Positions 38,888-47,743 of a DNA stretch of 64,000 nucleotides are shown here, piece after piece. Every line of letters begins with the position of its first letter. Position 1 is the stretch's first letter. A program made the translations under genes and the position numbers. Location: contig JAEEHW010000134.1 in the NCBI GenBank assembly GCA_016281055.1, forward strand, positions 51,658 to 115,657. Reading direction: 5' to 3'. The notes beneath the pieces were generated by a model, which had not been told where the DNA came from, ran no database searches, and saw only the letters and a list, made by a program, of their open reading frames with translations. This DNA is from Prevotella sp. Lineage in GTDB: Bacteria > Bacteroidota > Bacteroidia > Bacteroidales > Bacteroidaceae.

Positions 38888-39106
38888 GTCATTGTTTTTC
38901 TAAAGGGATAAAAAGTATTTCATGGGCAAAGTTACAAATTTTCTTTCAGATTGTTCTTTTTTTTATATATTTTTCCCGATAATTTGAATGTTTTTTGATT
39001 TTTTTTTGTAAATTTGCACTTGTATTGATTACAAGATAATGGCAAGAATGATATTATCCTAACAATTATAAAAAATTTATTACTAATTCTAACAAGTATC
39101 AACTCC

Positions 39107-40597
39107 ATGAAAAAATCATTTCTATTCATGCCGTTTATGGCAATGATGATGATTGCGGCACCATGCATGAAGGTGTCGGCAGAACCCGTGTTGACTGTTG
39201 AGGGCGGCCAGATACAGGGTGTGAAAACCGAAAAACCTGATGTATTCGCCTACAAGGGTATTCCCTACGCTGCACCGCCAATCGGTGACCTGCGTTGGAA
39301 AGAACCGCAGCCCGTGGTTGCATGGGATGGTGTGCGCATGTGTGACAAGTTCGGTCACCCAGGTTATCAGGCCGTACATTACCCCGGAGGCTACGCTACA
39401 GAATGGGGTTACGGTGATGAAGCACCATACAGCGAGGACTGCCTTTATCTGAATGTATATACGAAAGCTCCGGGACAGGCAGGCAAGAAACTGCCTGTGG
39501 CACTCTGGATACATGGTGGTGGCTACCGCGAGGGATGGGGCACCGAACCAGAGTTTGACGGTCAGGAGTGGGCTGCCAAGGACGTTGTGCTTGTCACCAT
39601 CAACTACCGCCTCGGTATCTTTGGTTTCATGACACACCCAGAGTTGTCGGCAGAGAGTCCGCACCACGTCAGTGGCAACTACGGCATCCTTGACCAGATA
39701 CAGTCTTTGAAGTGGATAAAGGCAAACATTGCACAGTTTGGCGGCGACCCTGACAACGTGACCATCTTCGGACAGAGTGCAGGTGCTGGCAGCGTGCGCA
39801 CATTGTGCGAAAGTCCGCTGGCACGCGGCTTGTTCCATAAGGCTGTCATCATGAGCGGCGGCGGCATCAATGTGCCGGCAAAGAAAGGTGAGGAAGCCAA
39901 GCCTGCCACACCGATGAACCGTTTCTTCACCTACAACCCATCTCTGAAGGAGAGTGAGGCTGAAACCAAGAAAGTGATGGACTGGGCTGGACTGACCGAC
40001 CTGAAGAAACTTCGTGCAGCATCAACAGAAATTATGTACACCGTAGGTCAGCTTTACAATATGGTCACTAAGGATGACGTATTCCTTATGCAGCGTCCTA
40101 TCATCGATGGCTACGTTTCGCTGAAGAGTTTTGACGAGGCCACACGTGAGGGCACCATTGCCGATGTGCCATATATGATAGGCTACACACTTAACGACAT
40201 GGGTTCGATGAGTGCCGGTATAGCTGAGTTCTGCAAGGTACGCGAGAGTAAGGGCGCAAAAGCTTGGGCATACGAGTTCGCCCGTCCGTTGCCAGATGAC
40301 GGCAAGCACCCGGAGGTTACCAACCGTCTGAAGGGAGCCTTCCACAGTAGCGACCTCTGGTATGTGTTCAAGAGTCTGAAGCACTGCTGGCGTCCGTGGA
40401 CTCAGGGTGACTGGGACTTGAGTGAGAAGATGCTTACTGCATGGACAAATTTCGCAAAGTACAGCAACCCTAACGGTGCTGACGGCAAGGGTCTGGGATG
40501 GAATACATGCACTGCCAAGAAACCACTTTTCATGCTCTTCAAACTTGATGCCAAGGATGCCGAAGCATCAGAAATGGGTGAGCCGATACTGCCATAA
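39107..40597 (+). CDS. type-B carboxylesterase, secreted
   Basis: YKGIPYAAPPIGDLRWKEPQP; WIHGGGY; IFGQSAGAGSV. Confidence 0.9.
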   Translation: MKKSFLFMPFMAMMMIAAPCMKVSAEPVLTVEGGQIQGVKTEKPDVFAYKGIPYAAPPIGDLRWKEPQPVVAWDGVRMCDKFGHPGYQAVHYPGGYATEWGYGDEAPYSEDCLYLNVYTKAPGQAGKKLPVALWIHGGGYREGWGTEPEFDGQEWAAKDVVLVTINYRLGIFGFMTHPELSAESPHHVSGNYGILDQIQSLKWIKANIAQFGGDPDNVTIFGQSAGAGSVRTLCESPLARGLFHKAVIMSGGGINVPAKKGEEAKPATPMNRFFTYNPSLKESEAETKKVMDWAGLTDLKKLRAASTEIMYTVGQLYNMVTKDDVFLMQRPIIDGYVSLKSFDEATREGTIADVPYMIGYTLNDMGSMSAGIAEFCKVRESKGAKAWAYEFARPLPDDGKHPEVTNRLKGAFHSSDLWYVFKSLKHCWRPWTQGDWDLSEKMLTAWTNFAKYSNPNGADGKGLGWNTCTAKKPLFMLFKLDAKDAEASEMGEPILP

Positions 40598-40741
40598 AAA
40601 CAGTCCTCTCCGCCTTATTTCCTTTTTGCCTAAATCTCCACAAATCAGAAAACTCATTTTAAGGGGCATTTGCGGAGGTTGGTGGACACATACCCCCAAA
40701 AGGATGCAGAGTTGCGTAGAGGGGCCTTAAAACGCTTTTTT

Positions 40742-40820
40742 CAATGCACAATTCACATTTTTTAATGCACAATGCACAATGCATAATGCATAATTGTGCC
40801 ATGCGGAATAAAAAATGCGC
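40742..40820 (+). repeat. (AATGCACAATGCATA)n low-complexity element, second copy
   Basis: TTTAATGCACAATGCACAATGCATAATGCATAATTGTGCCATGCGGAATAAAAAATGCGC. Confidence 0.8.
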
Positions 40821-40838
40821 GCGATACGTAATAATTGT

Positions 40839-40926
40839 GCATTAATCTGATAGCTTTTACACTGTAATAGCTATCAGATAGCCCAGTAATACGATAGCTT
40901 TTACCATTCAATATGATAGCTTTTAC
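40839..40926. repeat. 4 x 22-bp tandem array, same family as 18734..18821
   Basis: Units at 40839, 40861, 40883 and 40905; second unit has an inverted core GCTATCAGATAGC. Confidence 0.95.
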
Positions 40927-41184
40927 AGCGCATTAAGAAAACTTTACATTTTTAACATTATTCTATTTCTCCGATTTCAGATATTTTCAATACCTCATTA
41001 AGGGAAAGATTTAAAGAGAAAAGAAGCACACAATCAATCACTAAATGCCAAATGTCACATTGTTTTCTGCAAAATGTTTCACAGACAAAATAAAGTCTGT
41101 TTCGCAAGCTGTTATTTCTGAGATAATGTTTACTTTTGTACTTAAAATAAATACATGGCAATGTAGTTTTCATTTATATAATCA

Positions 41185-42876
41185 GTGTATAAACATCTTT
41201 TACTCATAATAATTGCTCTATGCTCATTCGGAATGGCTTCGGCTGATTCTGAATTTGTGCAATCTGGCATAGCATATAAAGTAGTTGCAGACAACATAGT
41301 TGATGTCATTGCACAAAAGGACAAGAAATGCTGTTACAAGACATTTAAAGACTCTTTGTTGAGAGTACCGTCAAGCATCATTCACGAAAACAAGAAATAC
41401 AAAGTGAAGTGCATTGAGAAAGCGGCATTTTCCACTTGGTGTGGAATGAAAAGAGTTGTCATAAGCAATGGTATTGAGGAGATACAAGACAAGGCTTTTG
41501 CTGGATGTGCGAACCTTGAATCCGTGTCTATACCCTCCAGCGTGAAGTCTATCGGAACAGAGAATATATTTGCTTTTTGTTTCAGTCTGACAGAGATAAT
41601 CGTAGATGACGGCAATACGGTCTTTGACAGTCGCAATGGATGTAATGCCATAATAAAAACTGCCGACAACTCTCTTTTATGTGCCTGCAAGTCAACGGTT
41701 ATCCCAACAACTGTTGAAAAAATAAACAGTTATGCTTACACGGGGCTTCAGATAACATCTATCAGTATCCCTGTCGGCGTAAAGACAATCAGCGAGTATG
41801 CCGTATGCCAATGTAAGCAACTGGAGCAGATTACCATATCTTCGTCTGTAGAATCTATTGCACCACGGGCATTCGACCAATGTGACAATGTAAAATCGGT
41901 GTCGGTTGATAAGAATAATAAATATTTTGATTCAAGGGACAACTGCAATGCCATAATAGAAGACAAGGAAATGCTTATCTGGGGATGCAGCACGACAAAG
42001 ATTCCTTCTGGGGTTGCCGAAATCGGAGAGTATGCTTTCGCATGGTGTGGGACATTGCGTGAAATAACAATACCTGAGGGCGTGGAATATATAAACAGAG
42101 ATGCTTTTACAGGTTGTTCTGCACTCAAGGTTGTGAAACTACCCTCCACTCTTGTGGGATTTGAAGGTTTCTCGCATTTCATCTATTGTACCTCGCTGGA
42201 CAGCATATATATACCGCAAAATGTAAAGAAAATCCCATCCGACATTTTTGCTGGATGCACATCGTTGACGAGGATTATTGTTGACAAGAGAAATGTGTGG
42301 TATGATTCACGCAATGATTGTAATGCAATAATCCATAGTTCTGACAACAGTTTAATCGCAGGGGGCAAGGGCTCCACTATTGTGGAAGGAGTCAGGTCTA
42401 TAGCAGAGAACGCATTTCTGATGAGCGGAGTAACATCAATACATATTCCAGCGTCTGTAGAATACATTGATTCTACTGCATTTCGCAAGAGCGAGAATTG
42501 TAAGGCAATCACTGTTGACAAAGAAAATGCAAAATACAAGTCAGACGATTCCAATTCTATTGTAGAAAGAGCCACAAACAAAATGATTCTCGCTTGTTCG
42601 ACTACCAAGATTCTTCCTAAAGTATCAAGTATAGGGGGATATGCATACCTTAATACTTCGGCAAATGTAATCCTTCCATCGGGAATAAAGGAAATAGGAA
42701 ATCGTGCTTTTGCAGATTGTAAAGACCTGTGTTCCATTTTCATTCCATCAACGGTAAAACACATAGGCAGATTTGCATTTATTGGTTGCAAATATCTGTC
42801 TGACGTTGTTCTGATGGGTAATGATCTGGTTATAGACAAACAAGCTTTTGAAGGCTGTGATTTAATTAGGAAATAG
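41185..42876 (+). CDS. BspA-like leucine-rich repeat (LRR_5) surface protein
   Basis: Signal peptide; LRR_5 repeats with recurring YDSRNxCNAII modules; GTG start. Confidence 0.9.
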   Translation: MYKHLLLIIIALCSFGMASADSEFVQSGIAYKVVADNIVDVIAQKDKKCCYKTFKDSLLRVPSSIIHENKKYKVKCIEKAAFSTWCGMKRVVISNGIEEIQDKAFAGCANLESVSIPSSVKSIGTENIFAFCFSLTEIIVDDGNTVFDSRNGCNAIIKTADNSLLCACKSTVIPTTVEKINSYAYTGLQITSISIPVGVKTISEYAVCQCKQLEQITISSSVESIAPRAFDQCDNVKSVSVDKNNKYFDSRDNCNAIIEDKEMLIWGCSTTKIPSGVAEIGEYAFAWCGTLREITIPEGVEYINRDAFTGCSALKVVKLPSTLVGFEGFSHFIYCTSLDSIYIPQNVKKIPSDIFAGCTSLTRIIVDKRNVWYDSRNDCNAIIHSSDNSLIAGGKGSTIVEGVRSIAENAFLMSGVTSIHIPASVEYIDSTAFRKSENCKAITVDKENAKYKSDDSNSIVERATNKMILACSTTKILPKVSSIGGYAYLNTSANVILPSGIKEIGNRAFADCKDLCSIFIPSTVKHIGRFAFIGCKYLSDVVLMGNDLVIDKQAFEGCDLIRK

Positions 42877-42911
42877 CAATAAGTGATTTTGTTTCACATC
42901 AACATAAAAAT

Positions 42912-42968
42912 GTATCATACCGTCCCATATAATAATGTCGGGGCTTTGGTATGATACTTTTTTTATTT
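42912..42968 (+). terminator. hairpin terminator
   Basis: GTATCATACC ... GGTATGATAC followed by T-rich tract. Confidence 0.7.
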
Positions 42969-43003
42969 AACTTTGTAGTTCGTTAATTATATGCTAACTG
43001 ACA

Positions 43004-45127
43004 ATGAAAAGAAAATCAGTATTATTTCTTTTGGGACTGCCGATAGTGATGTCGGCACAGAACCCGATTATCAGGGATCAGTTTACGGCTGACCCCACCG
43101 CTCGAGTTTTTAATAACAAGGTTTATGTTTACCCCTCACATGACATCTTTCCGCCTGACGGACAGAGGCAGGACTGGTTCTGCATGGAAGACTACCATGT
43201 GTTCTCGTCGGAGAACCTCACCGAATGGACAGACCACGGAATGATTCTGTCACAGCTGACCGTGCCTTGGGGTAATCCGGCTGGCTACTCCATGTGGGCA
43301 CCTGACTGTGTGTATAAAAACGGGAAGTATTATTTCTACTACCCTAATGCTCCGAAAAGCGGCAGAGGCTTTGCCATCGGCGTAGCCACGGCCGACAGTC
43401 CGGAAGGACCATTCACCTGCCAACCGGAACCCATCAAGGGCGTTTCGGGCATAGACCCCTGCGTGCTCGTTGACGACGACGGCTCTGCCTATATCTACTG
43501 GAGCGGCATGGGCATCAGAGGTGCTAAACTGAAGGATAACATGCTGGAACTTGACGGCGAACTGCAGGAGATGAAGATGCCGCGCCGTGAGGGACAGCCA
43601 GAGATGCCGCCGATGAAAGTGGGCGGACAGGTGATGGAAGGCCTGCCCGACGGTTTCAAGGAAGGACCGTTTGCCTTCAAGCGCGGCGACTGGTATTACC
43701 TCACCTTCCCATGGGTGCGCGGCGACAACAGCAATGGAAAGAACCCTACGGAAACACTGGCATACGCCATGTCTAAATCGCCGCTGGGTCCTTGGGATTT
43801 CAAGGGCGTCATCATGGCTGAGCACGAAAACCACTGCTGGACAAATCACCACAGCCTCATAGAATACAAGGGACAATGGTATATCTTCTACCACCACAAC
43901 GTGTTCTCTCCAAGTGACGACAAACGCCGTTCCGCACAGATAGAGAAGGTGTTCTTCAATGCTGACGGCACCATCCAGGAGGTAAAGGAAACAATGCGTG
44001 GCGTGGGTGTCAACAGCGCAACGGAGAAAATTGAGATAGACCGTTACAGCAGTGCCAGTGCCGGAGTGACTACACAGTTGATAGATACGGTGAACACATT
44101 CCGCAGCCTTGAGGCCACATTGCCGCAGAAAGGCAGCTGGATAAAATACAATGATGTGGACTTCAGCTGTATTACCGACGGTTACATCGTTGTAAACGCC
44201 AAGGCTGCAGGAAATACCAAGTTCGCAATACGTGAAAAGAGTGCCAACGGCAAGGTGATTGCGCAGTTCGACATGAAGGTGAAGCCTGACGCAGGAGACC
44301 AGTCGCCATTCCGCCGCGACCTCAGCAACCAGTGGCTTACGCAATCTGCTGTACTGGACTACACCCCGAAGGGAGTGACTGACTTGGTCGTAACATGCGA
44401 AGGCGATGCAAGCGTAAGCATTGACTGGGTACAGTTCAAGAACCGTGCGAAGTATTTCTCACCAGTCACCACCGCGAGTGCACAGCCTGACGATGAAGGC
44501 TTCATACGTCGTTGGCTGGTATTGGAACCCATTGACAAGCCGAACCGTGGCAATACCGTGTTTACGGATTCATACCTGCGTGAGCACTTCAACATGGAGT
44601 ATTTCAAAGGACAGCAGACCATCGTACCGAAAGACGGCCAGAAGGTCAAGGTGTCGTTCAAGCAGGAGCAGGTGCCGGCGGGCTTCGGCCGTGGCAATCA
44701 GGCAGAGCCAGCCAAGCCAGAGATTAAGACTGTCAACCAGACCCTGACATGGCATGCGCTTGACAGCGAGAACATGAACGTGAAACTCTTCCGCTTTGCC
44801 GAGAAGTGGAGCAACAAGGTGTATGGCGTGCTCTTCTGGACCGTCACCATCATTGACTGTGATGAAGACATCGAGAACGTGCGCCTGGCCGTGGGTTCCA
44901 ACTCTGCATCCATGTGGTGGCTCAACGGCAAGGAGGCGCTTCTGATGTCAGGCGACCGCCGCATGGTGAAGGACGATGCCATGTCGCCGCGCCTTACACT
45001 GAAGAAGGGACGTAACATCCTGCGCGGCGCCATCATCAACGGCCCCGGCATGAGTGACTTCTGCGTACGCTTCCTCGACGAGAAAGGCAACCCAGTTAAG
45101 AATTATCAGATTAAAACCAACAATTAA
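43004..45127 (+). CDS. glycoside hydrolase family 43-like protein, multi-domain
   Basis: NPIIRDQFTADPTARVFNNKVYVYPSHD; WAPDCVYKNGKYYFYYP; IDPCVLVDDDGSAYIYW. Confidence 0.9.
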   Translation: MKRKSVLFLLGLPIVMSAQNPIIRDQFTADPTARVFNNKVYVYPSHDIFPPDGQRQDWFCMEDYHVFSSENLTEWTDHGMILSQLTVPWGNPAGYSMWAPDCVYKNGKYYFYYPNAPKSGRGFAIGVATADSPEGPFTCQPEPIKGVSGIDPCVLVDDDGSAYIYWSGMGIRGAKLKDNMLELDGELQEMKMPRREGQPEMPPMKVGGQVMEGLPDGFKEGPFAFKRGDWYYLTFPWVRGDNSNGKNPTETLAYAMSKSPLGPWDFKGVIMAEHENHCWTNHHSLIEYKGQWYIFYHHNVFSPSDDKRRSAQIEKVFFNADGTIQEVKETMRGVGVNSATEKIEIDRYSSASAGVTTQLIDTVNTFRSLEATLPQKGSWIKYNDVDFSCITDGYIVVNAKAAGNTKFAIREKSANGKVIAQFDMKVKPDAGDQSPFRRDLSNQWLTQSAVLDYTPKGVTDLVVTCEGDASVSIDWVQFKNRAKYFSPVTTASAQPDDEGFIRRWLVLEPIDKPNRGNTVFTDSYLREHFNMEYFKGQQTIVPKDGQKVKVSFKQEQVPAGFGRGNQAEPAKPEIKTVNQTLTWHALDSENMNVKLFRFAEKWSNKVYGVLFWTVTIIDCDEDIENVRLAVGSNSASMWWLNGKEALLMSGDRRMVKDDAMSPRLTLKKGRNILRGAIINGPGMSDFCVRFLDEKGNPVKNYQIKTNN

Positions 45128-45141
45128 GATTATCAAGAGTC

Positions 45142-46620
45142 ATGATTAAATATACAAAAGAGAGACGCAGACTGCTTTGCGCAGCATTCTTCACTCTTCA
45201 TTCTTCACTCCTCACTATTCAGGCACAGGTTGGCGCACCTTACATACATGACCCCTCGACCATTGCAGAATGTGAAGGAAAATACTACACCTTCGGCACC
45301 GGTGGCGGAGGCCTGATTTCAGAAGATGGCTGGACATGGAACAGCGGTGCCGACCGTCCCGGCGGTGGTGCTGCACCTGACGTTCTGAAGATTGGCGACC
45401 GTTACCTTTGCATCTATGGTGCCACTGGCGGCGGTCTCGGCGGCGGCCATGCCGGACGCATCCTCACGATGTGGAACAAGACACTCGACCCGAAGTCGCC
45501 TGATTTCAAGTGGACCGAGGCAGTGGAGGTATGCGCCTCTGACGGCATGGAAGACCAGGATGCCATTGACCCCGGATTGCTCCTTGACCCTACCACGGGC
45601 AGACTGTGGGTAAGCTATGGCACATACTTCGGCACCATACGTCTTATAGAAATTGACCCAAAGACTGGTTTCCGTGTCAGCGGCAACAAGGAGAAAGACA
45701 TCGCCATCGACTGTGAGGCTACTGACCTGATATACCGTGACGGATGGTATTATCTGCTTGGCACCCACGGCACATGCTGCGACGGTGTTAATTCCACGTA
45801 TAATATAGTGGTAGGCCGCTCACGCAGCGTGCAGGGCCCTTACCTTGACAATGTGGGTCGCGACATGTATCACGGCGGTGGCAAGATGGTGATAGCCGCC
45901 GGTGACCGTGTGTGTGGCCCCGGACACTTCGGACGCACCATAATCGACGAAGGCGTTGAAATAATGTCATGCCACTATGAAGCTGATTTCGAAGTCAGTG
46001 GCCGCAGCGTTCTTGGCATACGCCCACTGCTGTGGAAGAACGGCTGGCCTGTGGCAGGCGACAAGTTCAAGGGCGGCACATTTGAAATAGAGAGTGAGCG
46101 CCGTGGCTATGCACTGGAACTTGCCGTCGATTTTGTGCGTATGAAACAGGAACGTCAGGGCTGGTTCAACCGTGAGCAGATGCAGCAGCCTGTCAAGCCT
46201 ATCGCCAACCAGACACTGGCTGAGGTTATCGACACATGGCCAAAGGGCGACATCCCTGCACGCATAGGCGACTATATGTTCCGTCCGCATCAGCGTTGGA
46301 CTGTGACTCCTGCTGAGGGCAAGGGCGGCTACTTGGGTGGCCCTTACTTCAAGATTGTCATCGAGGGTACTGAGCGTGCACTCGCTGCCACGGCAGACAA
46401 GGAAGTTACCACTGTGCCTGCATACACCGGAGCCGACGAACAGTTATGGCGCATTGAGCAGCTGACAGACGGCACCTTCCGCATCATGCCTAAGACAATA
46501 CCGGGCATGGAAGGCACCAACACTCGCTATTGCCTCTATTCAGCAGGCGACTCCACACCTACCCTCGCTGAATATGACTTCAACAGCGACAACTCAAAGT
46601 GGAATTTCCGCAATCATTAA
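45142..46620 (+). CDS. glycoside hydrolase family 43-like (arabinanase-type)
   Basis: YIHDPSTIAECEGKYYTFGTG; DPGLLLDPTTGRLWVSYGTYFG; CGPGHFGRTII. Confidence 0.85.
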   Translation: MIKYTKERRRLLCAAFFTLHSSLLTIQAQVGAPYIHDPSTIAECEGKYYTFGTGGGGLISEDGWTWNSGADRPGGGAAPDVLKIGDRYLCIYGATGGGLGGGHAGRILTMWNKTLDPKSPDFKWTEAVEVCASDGMEDQDAIDPGLLLDPTTGRLWVSYGTYFGTIRLIEIDPKTGFRVSGNKEKDIAIDCEATDLIYRDGWYYLLGTHGTCCDGVNSTYNIVVGRSRSVQGPYLDNVGRDMYHGGGKMVIAAGDRVCGPGHFGRTIIDEGVEIMSCHYEADFEVSGRSVLGIRPLLWKNGWPVAGDKFKGGTFEIESERRGYALELAVDFVRMKQERQGWFNREQMQQPVKPIANQTLAEVIDTWPKGDIPARIGDYMFRPHQRWTVTPAEGKGGYLGGPYFKIVIEGTERALAATADKEVTTVPAYTGADEQLWRIEQLTDGTFRIMPKTIPGMEGTNTRYCLYSAGDSTPTLAEYDFNSDNSKWNFRNH

Positions 46621-46663
46621 AAGAACTGTATAATCAAAAACAAAAAAATAAGAGATTAAGAAC

Positions 46664-47521
46664 ATGAAAAAGTATTTATTGACTGGTATTATGTTACTGG
46701 CAACATTTATCGGTGCACAGGCCGAACCAGACCCGAATTTCTACATCTATCTCTGTTTCGGACAGTCAAACATGGAGGGCAATGCCCGTCCAGAGGACGT
46801 TGACAAGGAAAACGTTGACGAGCGTTTCCAGATGCTGGCATGTGTGGATTTCCAGAACCCTGCCCGCAAGATGGGACAGTGGTACACTGCCTATCCTCCT
46901 ATCGTACGTCAGCACACAGGCCTTGGCATGGCAGACTATTTTGGTCGCACCATGGTCAAGGAACTGCCTGCGAATGTGAAAGTGGGCGTTGTTGACGTTG
47001 CCATTGGCGGCACAAAGATTGAAGGCTTCATGCAGGACAAGGTGGCTGCATACATTGATTCCATGAAGCCGCATGAGCAGTGGCTGAGAAATTTCTACAA
47101 GGAATATGACAACGACCCTTACAAGCGACTGGTTGAGATGGCAAAGATTGCCAAGCAGTCAGGTGTCATCAAGGGCATTCTGCTGCATCAGGGTGAGTCA
47201 AACAACATGCAGCAGGACTGGCCGCAGAAGGTGAAGCAGATTTATGACAACCTTATCAAGGACCTTGGCCTGAACGCTGCAGAGACACCACTCCTTGTAG
47301 GTGAGACCGTACGCACCGAGGTGGGCGGTCACTGTGGTGGTCACAACGCCGTTATCGCCACCGTACCCAGTGTCATCCCCAACTCTTACGTCATCCCTGC
47401 AAGCCTCTGCTCACAGCGCGGCGACGGCCTGCACTTCACCGCCGAGAGCTACCGTCTCATGGGTAAGCGCTATGCCCAGCAGGCACTGAAGCTGTTGGGG
47501 ATTAGTGTTAAGGCAGAGTAA
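46664..47521 (+). CDS. sialate O-acetylesterase / SASA-type carbohydrate esterase
   Basis: IYLCFGQSNMEG; VDVAIGGTKIEG; LLHQGESNN; GDGLHFTAESY. Confidence 0.85.
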   Translation: MKKYLLTGIMLLATFIGAQAEPDPNFYIYLCFGQSNMEGNARPEDVDKENVDERFQMLACVDFQNPARKMGQWYTAYPPIVRQHTGLGMADYFGRTMVKELPANVKVGVVDVAIGGTKIEGFMQDKVAAYIDSMKPHEQWLRNFYKEYDNDPYKRLVEMAKIAKQSGVIKGILLHQGESNNMQQDWPQKVKQIYDNLIKDLGLNAAETPLLVGETVRTEVGGHCGGHNAVIATVPSVIPNSYVIPASLCSQRGDGLHFTAESYRLMGKRYAQQALKLLGISVKAE

Positions 47522-47585
47522 ACATCCTACGAAAATAAGTATTATAAAAACGACATCATTTAATGTTTTATGATGTTGGATAAAA

Positions 47586-47675
47586 TAATAAAAGGACAGA
47601 CTTCACAGTCTGTCCTTTTAATCTATACAAAAACATTATGAACTTTTATCTTATCAACAAATTGTTGTTAATTTC
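47586..47675 (-). ncRNA. candidate ~90-nt small RNA between cassette-type promoter and terminator
   Basis: Minus-strand TTTTAGGTATTGT-N18-GTAACTTTGCA upstream, strong terminator downstream, no CDS between. Confidence 0.3.
47590..47619. terminator. 13-bp perfect hairpin, bidirectional terminator
   Basis: AAAAGGACAGACT-TCAC-AGTCTGTCCTTTT. Confidence 0.85.
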
Positions 47676-47678
47676 ATA

Positions 47679-47714
47679 ATGCAAAGTTACTAAGTTTTTA
47701 TATATTGTACAATA
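47679..47714 (-). promoter_or_regulatory. third, reduced copy of the cassette promoter half
   Basis: Same 13-mer and same spacing as the 104-bp cassettes; AATACC-N8-GGTATT palindrome extends to 47717. Confidence 0.55.
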
Positions 47715-47743
47715 CCTAAAACAAGGTATTTCATGAAACTCAC

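Noticed and set aside
43250-44344. 364-aa minus-strand ORF opposite the GH43 gene
   Set aside because: Shadow ORF antisense to a clear coding sequence; no recognisable domain.
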